DNA of 64,000 nt from Epiperipatus broadwayi (lineage: Eukaryota > Onychophora > Udeonychophora > Euonychophora > Peripatidae). The position numbers and the translations under genes were made by a program. The stretch lies in NCBI GenBank assembly GCA_028023455.1, contig JAQFVV010000063.1:6462657-6526656 (forward strand), given 5' to 3'. The notes beneath the pieces are model-generated. The model saw nothing but the letters and a program-made list of their open reading frames with translations, was not told the DNA's origin and ran no database searches. Shown in pieces: positions 12,191 to 25,538 of the stretch (position 1 is its first letter; each line of letters opens with the position of its first letter).

Positions 12191-13184
12191 TGTACCGGTA
12201 TAAATCCACCACGCTTACTCATACACAGTACCCGAGTTCAAACCCAGCCCACGTTTAGGAATTAGTTCCAAAACGCCAACTGAATTCAAACCCAAACCCC
12301 GGCATGACCAACCGATGATGACTTTACACCAGCACAGGGTTATCCCTTTTCTAGCTCAGCTTAGAACATGGACTAAATTCTTACAGTTAATGATATATAG
12401 GTTTATTAGACTCTAGACACTGGGACGGTCATTCATGTAACGTATATATTTAAGTTGCCAATACAGACAGTAAGTGGCTAAATAGACTTAGAGAGTAATA
12501 AAGTGGAGGACACCAAAATTTAATTAAGTAAATTGTTTAATAAGCCAAATATAAAGCATATAAATATAGTGTTAAATAAGACAAATAGAAAGCACACGAA
12601 TATAATGTTATATAATAGAAATATACAGCATATAAATATAGTGTTATACAGTACGGTAAGACTTCATAAATCCTCTTGTATTTGGCTACTAGTCTTTAGT
12701 GAACGTTTTATTTAATAAACAAACTTATGCCAATAGCTGGATAGTTAAATGATTGACGGGTGGTTAAGAGAATCAGAGTATTTGAGCACTGGAAAAATAT
12801 TTATCTAAAGATTTTTATTAACTTATTTTATTAGAATAGGCTCGAGCCGAACGTAGACGAACAGTGGAGATGGCTTTATATAAATACGACATAAGAGATA
12901 GATGTACTGGTGGTTTTATATAAATACGACATGGAAGGTAAATGAACTGGTGGTTTTATATAAATACGACATGGAAGATAGATGAACTGGTGGTTTTATA
13001 TAAATGCGACATGGAAAATAGATGAACTGGTGGTTTTATATAAATACGACCTGGAAAATAGATGAACTGGTGGTTGCCTACATTCAAAAGCCCTACAGTA
13101 ATCAATTGCGGTGCATTAACGGAATACCGGGCGGCTTGTACTTTGACAAGGCTTAATGCCCCCAAGTAGTTCCGGGACACTACA
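12191..13184 (+). mobile_element. Second LTR-like sequence
   Basis: It starts TGTACCGGTATAAATCC directly after a TA repeat, like the solo LTR upstream, and has a plausible TG...CA end at ACACTACA (13184). GC content is clearly higher in the first 250 and last 250 bases than in the flanks. It contains blocks such as GAGTTCAAACCCAGCCC that echo the start of the 5446 element. A 40-bp minisatellite with TATA boxes lies near its 3' half. The sequence just after 13184 (CCGGGATC, TTCGAA, CCCCGG) resembles a tRNA T arm, as in a primer-binding region, but it does not begin with TGG. No partner LTR is in the window. Confidence 0.4.
12866..13076 (+). repeat. 40-bp minisatellite, each unit with a TATA box
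   Basis: Five units and a partial sixth repeat every 40 bases (TGG(C/T)TTTATATAAAT at 12871, 12911, 12951, 12991 and 13031; partial at 13071). Each unit carries TATATAAAT followed by a CGAC block. Inside an LTR this would multiply a core-promoter element; whether it is used is not known. The minus-strand open frame across it is a by-product. Confidence 0.8.
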
Positions 13185-14825
13185 ACCAGCCGGGATCATT
13201 TCGAACCCCGGTGATCCAAGAGATTACCGGGAAAGAAAAACTGCTTTCATTCCCCAATGGTAGAATGGCGAGACGCTGACTTCAGCGAAGGGAAGGCATT
13301 GCCACAGACGAAGGACGAATACTTGAAGCGGATTTTTTAAAAGAAATTATATAAAACCTGGAATCTATTAGTCTGTTTCTACGCCACAGGCTGAGATCCT
13401 TACCCCAATAAAAACATAGCGAAATTAAACTGAAGGTGAAAAACAATAATTAGTTAATTTTACTCTGGGACTCTTAACCCTTCAGGTTGACAGGCGGTAG
13501 CGACAGTATTAAATTATACAGGGAGTTATTTCTCAGATCAGACATGACATTACGATAACACTTTGAAACTATTATATATATTTAATATTGAAACTTAGAT
13601 TGTAATTTTATACCAACTTAACACAGAATAATAAAGTGATTTACATTTACTAACTCGGAATGTGAAAGAATATTTAATTCAGAACATGGAATTACTTTTA
13701 AATTAAATTGATCATTATTACACACTAGTTTACACATAGTTGGAAATATTACTATTGGCAATGTTTGTCCATGAAATAAGCAACATAAGAAAATATAAAT
13801 GCATTCAGTTGAAATCTTATTACTATTAATTACAATTTTATAAATGATTTCTAAAGACTAGAGCGGAGGATAAAAAAAAAAGAAAAGAAAATTTACTGAC
13901 AGGTTAAATAATAGCATTATAAATGATATAAAAACTTACATATGATTTACTTGATTGATAATATTAAGCACGTAAGAAAGTTAAAGTTCGTGTAACAAAG
14001 TTCTCTTCTTTCTTCATCCAGCTTGGTTTGTGACGAACGTAGGCGCGCATTTTTGAAAGTTATTTGTAAGGCATAGTAAATTTTGAGATTGGAAGTTGGA
14101 AATTCTGAAGTATATGAAACATGATCAAACAGCGGCACGAGGATCCATATTGGCGGGCAGAGACCAGCTCCTGGCACTTAGCCCATGAACATGGCGATTC
14201 ACTGATAAACTTCTTAATAATAAGGTTTGAATTATACTCAACTGCTGTGTTGTCTCGAGACTACTTCTCTCACACACGACCAAAGTTAGAATGTAAGTTT
14301 TTTCTAGAATTTGCCACTGCTGACCTTTCCGACTTGTTTTTGTTTTAGGCTCCGCCTACTTTCTCTAGCCTCTAGCGATGCAGCTTGACCAACAATCAAT
14401 TATCTGTTTTTAGCAATCTTTTAATTTAATATCCTATTTTTAAATTGACATAATAATTACATATAAAAATTCCTTACTAATTTTGAATACAACTTAATTG
14501 CTCTGAACATTTGTGCAATTAGATTTTAATTAAAAACACTGATCAAAGGAATGTGATTTTTGATCAGTATTTTTAAACGACTTTATACAATTTTAAAACT
14601 AAAATTTAAAACAAATACGCCCGCACTGAAACTTTAAATTAAATGATATAAATTCGCAAACCACGCACACACAAATATTATTTCATGGTTTGCGACATTT
14701 ATATACGGCATCTTTACACATTGACTGATAAACTATAAAATATATAACTAATTTTTATTATAAATTAAAATAGACAAAATCTCACTGCGGGCGAACAGTA
14801 GCTTGAATTACCGTACATAAAACAC
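13185..14825. other. Mixed-composition region, possibly interior of a decayed LTR element
   Basis: 13185-13330 and 14110-14370 have higher GC than the surroundings and may be remnants of the retroelement beginning at 12191. I see no gag, protease, reverse transcriptase or integrase motif. The short frames at 13947-14177 (minus) and 14121-14348 (plus) overlap each other and match nothing. Confidence 0.35.
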
Positions 14826-14863
14826 TTGAAACGAAGATCGGTTCTCCGATCTGTCTGTTTCAA
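14826..14863 (+). ncRNA. Two-part hairpin motif, copy 2
   Basis: The outer stem TTGAAAC/GTTTCAA (7 pairs) and the inner stem AGATCGG/CCGATCT (7 pairs) are closed by TTCT and followed by AATATATG. Compared with the copy at 8289, the inner stem end changes from CTGC/GCAG to CGG/CCG, both sides together, so pairing is kept. Function and parent element are unknown. Confidence 0.5.
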
Positions 14864-15158
14864 TATATGGGTTAATATTCTTCCATCTAATTTTATATAT
14901 TTAAAAATGCTATATTATTAATAATTACATTTATATAAACTAATGTGGTTCATTATTATAGGTTAGTTAGAAATGGCAAGATTTCTCTTTCCTGATATAA
15001 TTTGAATCATTACAAATAATATGCTAATTTTAAATATCTGGTTCTTAAGATTATGCTCTTATTCCAGTACTGTCAATAAATGTTAATTTATTTAAGGATA
15101 AACTTTAAATATGGGTGGTCTTCATGCATTTTTATGTGTATGTGTGAATATTAGTTGC

Positions 15159-15161
<3 letters not shown>

Positions 15162-15235
<74 letters not shown>
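15162..15235. repeat. (AT)n microsatellite
   Basis: An uninterrupted AT dinucleotide run of 74 bases. Confidence 0.95.
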
Positions 15236-15238
<3 letters not shown>

Positions 15239-15283
15239 TGACAAAGCATGACTTTTTTAGGAATGGAAGCACACTTTTTTATA

Positions 15284-15950
15284 ATGATAAACAAAACAAG
15301 TTATAAATTTCGTAACTTGCTCTTAGCTTTCCCAATAGCTCCTACCAAGCTTTGTTTACATAAATGCTAAAGAATTCAATATCTCTTTCATTATCTCCAA
15401 CCTCCAAACCATAGTTGTGAGCTAATTGGCTCACATCAGTGAAGGGCAGCGAGAGTATAAACTAGATCTAAATACTAACTCTACAATCAGCATTTATGAA
15501 ACATGTTTCTATCACTTTGAAAGCATGAATTTTTCAGATACGTAAATATTTTCAAATTCACCAAACAAACTAGACAGTATATGGGTCTGAAATCAGTTCA
15601 GTTTCACCATATAGTAAAAGCCTCTGCAATCTATATCATTGCAAAAATCTTCAAGAGTACATTTATGATAAACAAAACAAGTTATAAATTTGGTAACTTG
15701 CTCTTATCTTGCATTTTATGATCACTAGATGGAGTTTTACCAAGAGCCCCTGCTCAAGCCTTGTTTACATAAATGCTGAGACAGATAGAATTCAATATCT
15801 CTTTCATTATCTCCAACCACCAGACCATGGTTTTGAGCTAATTGCCTTACCTCAGTGGAGGGCAGTGAGGGTAGAAACTAGATCTAAATACTAACTCTAC
15901 AATCAGCATTTATGAAATATGTTTCTATCAGTTTGAAAGCATGAATTTTA
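15284..15950 (+). repeat. Direct duplication of a 250-285 bp unit
   Basis: Unit 1 (15284-15534) and unit 2 (15665-15950) both start ATGATAAACAAAACAAG and end near GAAAGCATGAATTTT, with a 130-base spacer. They share most bases. Unit 2 has an extra block of about 40 bases after CTTGCTCTTA, and a short AGACAGATAG insertion. No coding potential was recognised. Confidence 0.8.
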
Positions 15951-16194
15951 TTTCTTAAATTCTTAGGTTTTATAAAATAACTACAAAACAAAACATCATT
16001 AACCTTCTCAACATTTAAATCTAAAAATTTAATTTTAAAAGTAAAGTTTCTTTGGAATTGAATAATGGAAAAATGCTATTTTAGATTCTGATCCTGGTAA
16101 AAAAATAAAATGTAACTTAATTAACATTATAAAAGTTATGGAAAATAAAAAGATAAGATTTATGCTAGAGATACTTATTTAAATTGTTACCCTA

Positions 16195-17120
16195 GTGATT
16201 ATGTTGCTCCAAAGGTTTACTTTAAGTTGAAGTCTCATAAAGATAATTTTCCTTTGAGATGTATTTTTGACTTTACAGGAGGAATTGTTGATAAAATATC
16301 AAAATTTATTATAAAATATTTTAGGGATTATATAAAATTGGATCAATTTTGTGTTTCTTCTTCTTCTGAAGCTTTTAAGAAAATAAATGTTTTTTGTTTT
16401 GGATGATGAGTGTGTTTTTGGTAGGTTAGATATTGAAAATATGTACCAATCAGTTAAGAGATTAAAAGGTATTGATGTTTTTTTTCAATTTTAAAGAAAT
16501 TTAGAATGTTTTTTGCAGATAAGATTAAGGTTTTCATGATTTGCTTTTGTGGTTAGAGGATTCAATGTAGTTTATGTCTAATGATCTATTTTATAAGATT
16601 AGAGAGGATTGGTTTATTGGTTATGTTATTTTTCCATTGATGTCTGCTGTCTATATTGATTATTTGGAGTGTAATGTTATTAATCTGTTTTTATGTTCTA
16701 TAAAATTATTTGTTAGGTATGTTGATGATTGTTTGTTTGTTATTCAGAAAGACAAATTAGAAGAGTTTTTATGTGGAGTGAATGCTTTTGATTTTAGTCA
16801 TGATTTTATTAAAAAAATCGTATTTAATAATAATGTTTATAGTCATGATTTTGATGGTAAAAATTTTATTGGTAAGAATAATGAATATAGGTCTTTACCA
16901 TTTAAGGCCTCAATATATAATTTGGTTTATAAGAGTAGTCATTTGTTAGGTGGAATGAAGGTTGCATGGAAGAAAAGTTATGATTTGAATTTGTTACTTA
17001 ATGGTTCAAAACAGTCTATTGATAGTAAATATATTCCTGGTATTGTTTATAAGATTCCATGTGGTATGTAGGACAGAGTAAGTTTAGCCTTAGTAAAAAG
17101 ATTAAGGTTCATATAAGTAG
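16195..17120 (+). pseudogene. Penelope-like element, RT and start of GIY-YIG endonuclease
   Basis: Upstream frames carry KVYFKLKSHKDNFPLRCIFDF (about 16215-16275), the PKIHK..PLRPI block of Penelope-like reverse transcriptases, and GRLDIENMY. A 165-residue frame at 16574-17071 then holds RYVDDCLFVI, the catalytic YVDD box, and ends GIVYKIPCGM. A frame change at the stop gives YVGQSKFSLSKKI, completing the GIY...YIG endonuclease signature. The element is broken by several frame changes but less eroded than the other two Penelope remnants in this window. Penelope-like elements encode RT plus GIY-YIG nuclease in one protein; no complete copy is present here. Confidence 0.75.
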
Positions 17121-17735
17121 TTAAACATAGGTATCAGTAACTGAGCTTTATATATTTATGAATTGAATATAGGTCATAGAATATTGTTTAACAATGCTTC
17201 GGTTATTTTGTATGAAAAGAATGAGATAAAAAGAAGAATAAAGGAGACTTTGATTATAAAACTTCTTGATTCTGAGGCTATCAATCTTATGAAGACTTTT
17301 TTTGATATTAAGAGAAGATGGAGTTTGAAATGAATTATGGGAAGGTTTGTTTGTTTGTATATATATGTTATTTCCTTTAGTTTGATTTTCACTTGAGAAG
17401 GTCTATTTGTAGTAGATGAAACCATGGTTGTGTAAGGATTTTGGTAAAATTTTGGATTTAACCTAGTATTGTATTGTTTTATGGTTTTGTGTTATATATA
17501 TATATGTGTGTGTGTGTTACATTTAACTTTTTTTTTGTAGATATCTAATGTTGAGTTAAGTACACAGACGTTCAAAATGCACAAATAATGAGTTATTAAT
17601 TTGTTAATATGTTTCATTTAAATATTGAAAATAAAATAAGCTTAAAGAATTTATAGAATGGAAGAAAAAATTCTAATCTTAAAATAAAACAATAATAAAA
17701 ACCTTTTAATCTTAAAAATAACGAAGAGAGTTCTT
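17121..17735. other. AT-rich DNA after the Penelope remnant
   Basis: It probably includes the decayed endonuclease tail of the Penelope-like element up to about 17400. A short TATATATGTGTGTG repeat lies near 17495. Confidence 0.4.
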
Positions 17736-17740
17736 AACCC

Positions 17741-17796
<56 letters not shown>

Positions 17797-17834
17797 TTAA
17801 TTTTATTAAATTTAATTTAAAAATTAATTTTCTT

Positions 17835-17866
<32 letters not shown>

Positions 17867-18020
17867 CAATTAATCAAACTCAATTTTAAAAAAAACCCAT
17901 CCATTTTTTTTTTTTTTTTTTTGTTTTTTTTTTTTTTTATTAATAATAAAAAAAAAACAAAGAACCCCAAAAACAAATTAAAAAAAATAAATAATATATA
18001 AAATAAAAAAAAAAAAAAGA
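17736..18020. repeat. Homopolymer-dominated tract, possibly low-quality sequence
   Basis: T runs of about 50, 30 and 17 bases alternate with A runs and short CCCC blocks. The pattern differs from the ordinary AT-rich background. It may be a genuine poly(T)/poly(A) tract or an assembly or base-calling artefact. Confidence 0.7.
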
Positions 18021-19034
18021 AAAGGGTGTTAAAAGGAGCCGCGAGGGGAAGGGTTAAAAAAATAAAATTACAAACAGGTCCTTAGAGCAAAATGATCATT
18101 AAAAAGATTAAGAAATAGGTAAGAGTCAAGAGATAGAAACAAAATACTTGCTTTTCTTGCCCAAGATATATATGCACACAGACCACAGAGGAAAAATCTA
18201 CTTAACCACAAAACCAATGGAATACATATATGAAATATGTCAGATGGATCCAAGGATTCTTAGATAAGATGCTTCAGGACTATAAAAAAAAAAAAATCAA
18301 AAGAAATAGGATTAGATTATTAGAATTTTTGAATTTTTTTGTTGTAGTTGAAAAAGAAAAGAGACTTGAGAGTTATTGTTGTCACCAAAATGTAATCTGT
18401 TTAATCACGCTTCCCTCAGTCTTGCTGTCTGAAGACAGCTTTCATTCCCATGTATCCCAGGATCAAACTACCAACTTGCATTGTCATCAATTTCTGACAT
18501 ATGTATAAAATTTGAAGGAAATACATTTGAAAGAAGTACATTAAAAATCCAATTACAAAATTTAACTAAACAAACACTGTCACTTAAAAAATAATAAATC
18601 AGAAGACCGTATATTTTTGAGTAATATATAACATATGAGAAATTGTAACAAAGTCAAGTAAAATCTTTTAAAAAACATGTCTTTTTGAATACTGGTAATC
18701 AATAATATTATTAAAATCTTTGCAAAATATGATAACAACATACTAAAAGTATCATACCATTTACAACTTTTTTAAACACTTCAACAGTACTATTCTTTAT
18801 ATCAAAACTTTATTTTTATACTTTTAACTGCCCTGTAGTCGTCATCAGAACTACAAAATCCAAATATATAATTATACAATTAATACATTTTAAAATGTAT
18901 GCATATTTATATACGTAATTAAATGCATAAATAAAACACTCATTTTAACGTGTCCATTGTAAACAATCATTTCCCAATTTATTACTTTACTCTTAATTAA
19001 CTTTATCCACATTTATTTTACATTATTTTACTTA
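18021..19034. other. AT-rich DNA, no recognised feature
   Basis: Overlapping short frames at 18068-18253 and 18230-18508 have no recognisable motif. Confidence 0.45.
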
Positions 19035-19116
19035 ATATATAGGGTATATGAGCACAGCCTTTCACACGACTCACCACTCTATCTCATATCACTGATACAC
19101 TTGAACACATATATGT
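19035..19116 (+). mobile_element. Half copy of the 3913 foldback MITE
   Basis: It begins ATATATAGGGTATATGAGCA and continues through ATCACTGATACACTTGAA, matching one arm of the hairpin element at 3913-4087. The second arm is missing. Confidence 0.7.
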
Positions 19117-19540
19117 CGAAAAAATAAATAATCACCAATATTTTATTTTTAAATTATTTTCAAAACTATTTATTATAATTTTTTCTTTTTAATTTTAAAA
19201 ACCATAACTTATCTTCTGCTATTTAATACATATTTTGTCTTTTTATTTATATTTTTAATCAACTTCTAATCATTTCTTATTTTTATTATATATTTTATAA
19301 TTAACTTTTTTCACATTACAAATTGCCTTTTTAGGTTACAAATTACTCACCTTTTTACAATCCTAAAAGGTTGCATAATGGCCAGAGGATAAAAATCTAT
19401 TAGGTTTTTTTCTTCTTTTGTTTAGAATTATATCTGTAAAATATATTGTTAATAATGTTATTTAAAGTAAAGTAAGTAATCAAATAAATATAAAATATTT
19501 TAATGTATTATTTTAATTTAAAATGGTACAAAATGGTCAA

Positions 19541-19613
19541 GCGTTGATGGCCTAGTGGCTAGCGTAGGCGCCTTCCAAGCTAGCCGGCTCAGGTTCGCTT
19601 CCCGATCAACGCT
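19541..19613 (+). tRNA. tRNA-Gly(TCC)-like sequence, probably a pseudogene or retroposon (copy 1)
   Basis: The acceptor arms GCGTTGA/TCAACGC pair perfectly, the anticodon loop is CTTCCAA (anticodon TCC) and the T loop is GTTCGCT, giving a 73-base glycine-tRNA-like cloverleaf. The anticodon stem (GGCGC against GCTAG) has only about two pairs, so a working tRNA is doubtful. The flanks extend the acceptor pairing (GTCAA before, TTTGAC after). Degenerate similar blocks lie on both sides: ACAAAATGGTC at 19529, and ATAAAATGACC about 20 bases after the end. It is related in plan to the tRNA-like retroposons at 1475, 26533 and 52483. Confidence 0.55.
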
Positions 19614-22158
19614 TTGACATATGAAAAAATGTTATAAAATGACCCGTCTTCTAGAATTTTAAACCAGCAATATTTAACAAATTACTTTATATTAATCATA
19701 TTACAATTGTATTGAAATCTATAATCTGCTAAATTATTTTACAAAGTATAAAAGTAAAGAAAAAAAAGAACATTATTTCAAAGGAAAAAATTAAAATTAG
19801 TTCTCACAAAATTTGACAAAATGTCTAATTTCCCATATTTTATATAAAGTAAAACTTAGAAACATTTAAAATCTTATTTAAAACTTTTTTTATTTTAAAT
19901 ATTTTGTAAAAATCAAAATGAACGATCTATGAATAGATTATACTCCACAATAGAAACTAGTTTTGAAGAATTGATTTCCAAATGTCTCTTTGAAAAAAAA
20001 AAATTAAAAATCTATTTTTTAAAATGCAGAGCAACAAATTATTTAATACATGTTAACATCACGTGACTGCTAGGTAATCTAAAAGTGTGAAATTTGTCAA
20101 CTTTGGAAAATAAAAATAAAATTTTACTGACACTGAATTAGAAATGAAGGAAAAAAATAAACTTAGCGTCATCATTTTTATTATGTTTCAATTCCTCAAA
20201 TGATTGAAATATAATTGACAGCATTTCTCACAAAATATATTATTTAATGTTACAGCTTTTTAGAAAATATAATTATTATCTATTCTAAAAGGAAAAGTTA
20301 TGAAATTCTGATTCTATGAATGAAAAATGTCAAAACTTATGTTTTTTTCATATTTACAATGTTTTTGTTTGTTTAAATTAATTAAAGATTCAACACTCTA
20401 TAATCATTACATCAAGTGCAATCTATATATTACTAACAAATAAAATCCTATATAAAACAAATATTATTTATTAAAGCTTTTTGTTTTGTTTTTTAAAAAT
20501 AAAAAAAAAGGATATAACCAATGAAATTTTATAAATTCAAATGTTATTGGAGTTATGTTTTATAGTTTTTGCAATTATTATATTTATTGATGGTACATTA
20601 TTAAAAACAGTGACATCATGTTTATTTGTGTAAAGAAATATCAAGGCAAGCATATTTATTTTAAGTTTATTAATCAATTATGTATGATATAAAATTGAAT
20701 TATTAATAATAAATAAATCTTAATAATTTAAGTATTTATTGATATTTTATAAAACCTTATCTGCATTTAAACAGCTATTCAAAAATAGATGAGTATTTGA
20801 ATGAAAGATAAGTGGAAGTGAAAGAACAAATGAGTATTTAGTATTGCCATGACTGCTTATTGTTTATTTCTTTTATTACGACTGAATTTTAATCTAAATA
20901 AAGTTGTATTACTATTTAAAATATAAAAAGGTTCATGCTGTCCTATAATGGCAAGTTAATAAACAGTTTTCAATAAAAGAAAAAAAAGCCTCAGAAATAT
21001 GAAAAGGTTGAAATTTAATTTTATAATTTAATATGTTTGCATGTATGTATGTGCCGGGTAACCCCATTTTTCTTTAATACTTTGAACAATCTTACATTGT
21101 GACAGTTGTAAAATATATTGATATCACTAAAGTATGTATATGGTATATATTATATGTTTGAAAGCAACAATAATATTGTCTCCTTGTAATTAATAAGATG
21201 AATAAGAGTGCCAATAAAAATTTAAAAATTATTGTAACATATTGAAGCAATGTATTTTTTTTTGCCAAAGTGCAAATATACATATTGTTTAATGATATTG
21301 TGTTGGCATCCAAAATAAATAAGTTAGGGGCAATATTGTTTGAAATTGATGATACTGAAGAAAATTAAATGTCACAGACAAATAAACATAAAATACATCA
21401 CACTAGTACTAGATACCTTTCCATTACTTTATTGTGTGGTACATATATGTATATGAATCTTCTACTATTATATTTAAATTATAAACCTATATAGAGGCTG
21501 CAAAATATTTATCATTGTAATCAAGTATCATCAAAATTTTACAGTGTTTTTGTTAAGAAAATGAGGGAGTTTGATGAAAAAATTATGTAATTCCACCTAA
21601 TCGTGATTTAAGTAAAGTTATTATTTCAGAATATCATATATTGAACTGAAGATAAAATTAAAGAATTATTTCACATATTGGTTTCAAGTATGAACTATTA
21701 TTTTTCTAGATTTTTTTTCATTACTTGATGTCAAATATATGGCTTCTATTATGGATAAACCATTATGTATAAACAAAAAATGTACCACATACACTGCACA
21801 AAGTAGTCATCAGTTTTTATTAAAATAATTCGTTAGCAACCAAAATTAAAAATTATTTAAAAGAAAATAGAAAAATAATATATATTGTAGAATAATTATA
21901 TTGTATAAAAAAAAAATTAAATTTTTCGAAAATATTTAAAAGACTAAAATCAATATTTATGATGAAGATTATAAAAGAAGAAAATAAAAAGAAGACAAAA
22001 TATAAAGTGGAGAAAACATATGATTGTAAATATTGTTGTCTATTTAATATATAGTTATGAATTTTAAAAAATATTGTTGGAATTAAAAATTAACATTTGT
22101 ATTAAATAGTTTCTTCTATTAATGAGTAAGTCCATAAATGTCTCTACCTTCCCTTTCT
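19614..22158. other. AT-rich DNA, no recognised feature
   Basis: These 2.5 kb hold no supported gene or repeat. The short minus-strand frame at 21092-21313 is hydrophobic but matches nothing. If the frame at 22203 is a host exon, this stretch would be intron. Confidence 0.4.
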
Positions 22159-22202
22159 TTAGTTGAATATCAAAAGACCTGTGTAGTGAACAATGACCTT
22201 AC

Positions 22203-22443
22203 CATAAATGTCGAATGGATCATAAAGATAATAGTTCACATTAACTCTTACAAGAAAAATAGGTGTGGTTATTTTCAATTTATTGTATGTTTCACCAGGC
22301 ACATTTTGTAAGTGTTTCAGTAAGGAAGAAAGCATTTTCCAGCAGAAATATAGATTAATAAGAAGAGTAATAATTTGAGATAATATAATCAAAGTTTTAT
22401 AGATTACTAATAATGAACAATGGGTATCAGTATCTACACACAA
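22203..22443 (-). CDS. Possible first coding exon of a Cys-loop-type ligand-gated channel
   Basis: The minus-strand frame starts MCVDTDTHC and has a hydrophobic stretch (TLIILSQIITLLINLYF) that could be a signal peptide. It then reads LLKHLQNVPGETYNKLKIT and FLVRVNVNYYLYDPFDIY. The order of leader, LL..L, a TY(N/D)K block, a proline, then V.V...YLYD resembles the start of the ligand-binding domain of Cys-loop receptors. At 22203/22202 the coding strand reads TATG then GTAAGG, a good splice donor in phase 1. No following exon was found in the 22 kb downstream on this strand. The start codon is uncertain, and the resemblance is loose and from memory of the family pattern. Confidence 0.25.
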
Positions 22444-22559
22444 TATTTAAATTTTTATACATGCATGTAATTCAGAAGCTTCAAAATTATTTATACACAT
22501 ATTTGAGAAAACAAACATCTTCCTAGAAATATGATGAAGTAAATTCATTTATAACAAGT

Positions 22560-23269
<710 letters not shown>

Positions 23270-25418
23270 TCTGCATAAAGTTAAATGTCATGACTTGATT
23301 TTAATTGATTATATATATATATATATATATATAAGAAGAGAACTGTAAGAGAAAAATTAAATTTAAATGTCATGCTTTGTTAAAGTTAATTACTTTTTTA
23401 TTAGTATCATACATAAAGAGGATAATATGTGTGGGAAGAAAATTACAGTGGAAATTTAAGTGAATTTAATGATCAGGTAAATTTTAAATATTGTCTTAAC
23501 TAGATTGTAACTTTAATATAAAAAAAAACATCCATTATTACGACATCATCTTCGACAGTATTATTTGACGAAGTAATAAAACCATTAAATAGCTTGATAT
23601 TTTTAGCATATATATATAGCATAAAGGCTGAAAATAAAATTAAACTTTACATTCAATAAACTTTGCATGCTTTTCATAATATCACTTACATGTTCAAATC
23701 TCAATTATTAATCACAGTTCTTACTTTATATTACTAAACTAACATATTTCAGTTAATAACTATTATTTGAAATAATCTTAAGGATTAGTTTATATGTTGA
23801 TAAAATTGACATATTATTTTTTCCCAGAAAACGAATGGTTATTAAGAGCAAGATAAGTATATAATCTCTCAACTATTGATTAAATAAACTTTTACTACAT
23901 TGGTCATACAGAGTATGAGATTGAACATGTTTAACGTGAAATTTATAAGTGTACAATTTATTCAGTGATATATAGAGGACTTGAGAGTGAATGATTCCTT
24001 AATCAAGGTTCAAACTGTTACTTTTTGTGATTGAATATCCATTAATTTCAGAGCAACTAATTATTAAATATATTAACAATAAAAAGCCTCCTATTATATA
24101 TAGTGAAGACTTTTTAATCTGGTAATTATTAACAATTTTCTGTAATTCTTTTATTTCAATGTGATCACTGCTAATTCTTCACAACATAAATAATATTTAA
24201 AGTTGTCACTCTTGTAAAAGCTTAACATATTCTTACTATGATTATTCATATTTATATAAAACAGACACCATTTCTATAATTCACAAATTAAGCGGACTGA
24301 TGATTTCTATTATATTTTTATTTTATATTTAATATTACGTATATGTAGATAGTTTATGCCTTTTTAATGAATCTTAAATTAAGTTATGAAGTCATTTGTT
24401 TATCATTTTTTTAGTTTTTTTTCTCAAAATTAATAGAATATTATTGCCTCTAAAGACAAATAATTTCATACTCTTTTTTAGGTTATTCACATATTTTATC
24501 TATGACTCTAAACATGTATTGTTAACTGATAATATCATATCATAAATACCAATTCTAATAGTCATATTAGTATTGGACTTGTTTCAACTATTTCTCTGGT
24601 TTATGGTAGAATTATATAAGTGCCTAAATATTAATAACTTCCTTAGAGTGTGTTTTTATAATATAAAGCTAAACAATTTTATAGTGTAGGGGTAATCCTC
24701 TGCTGCTTATCCCTAGGCTGGAAGGTTGGATTGGTTTCTAGTAAAAAATAAGCGTAGGATATTTATCAAATACTCATTCAATATAATTAGAACATGGAAT
24801 AACCATTCGTTATTAAGAATTTGCTGTTATTAGTTGTAGAGTAAAAATTTTCAAACAAATTTGGTTTGAACATATAATTGTAAGTATAGTATCTGCAAAA
24901 ACATTCAATAGTGATATGGTCCTGTTTTCACATTTGTGGAGATATCTTAAACCTCTATAGATTCTTAATTAGTAGTTTAGATTGCACTTTATGCAAAAAG
25001 TGAAGCTAGTCTCAATCTTATTAAAAAGTTATATGGCTTAGCGCTTTCAGAGACCTTGAGTCTACATAATCACGACCTACTTTTAACTGAATTTTAGCTG
25101 TGGTTTATGTAAATTTTATAAATCCATGTTTATTTTTTTAATATAAAATTGATGAAAGTTTTAATTATAACTTTACACATTAATTATAATTTACCAATAC
25201 TTTAATTTGCTTATATTTTCATAATTTTTTTCTTTGGCTGATTAATTGAATATGGGTAAATAGTGTATCATAATTAGTTTTATGATAAAAGTTTTTATTT
25301 ATCCACATGATGATTAGCCAAAACTCTACAGTCAATTTACCATTGAAATTTTGTTTATAAATCTCCACATCTAATATCTATTCTGGTTTACCTTTTATAT
25401 TTGCAAAGTTTTTTTTTC

Positions 25419-25420
<2 letters not shown>
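23270..25420. other. AT-rich DNA, no recognised feature
   Basis: Apart from a short (AT)n at about 23310-23333, nothing is supported over 2.1 kb. Confidence 0.5.
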
Positions 25421-25487
<67 letters not shown>

Positions 25488-25538
25488 GGGGGGGTGTAAA
25501 TTTGTTTAATAAATGGTGTAAATTTGTTTAATAAATGG
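25421..25538. repeat. (AT)n microsatellite, G run and a 22-bp direct repeat
   Basis: AT dinucleotides with small breaks run to about 25485, followed by nine G bases and then two identical 22-bp units beginning GTGTAAATTTG. Confidence 0.9.

Noticed and set aside
12956-13180. 74-codon minus-strand frame with internal repeats
   Set aside because: The repeats come from the 40-bp minisatellite.
14121-14348. Possible exon with GTAAGT- and AG-like sites at 14290-14350
   Set aside because: The overlapping frame on the other strand is equally open and no protein motif is visible.
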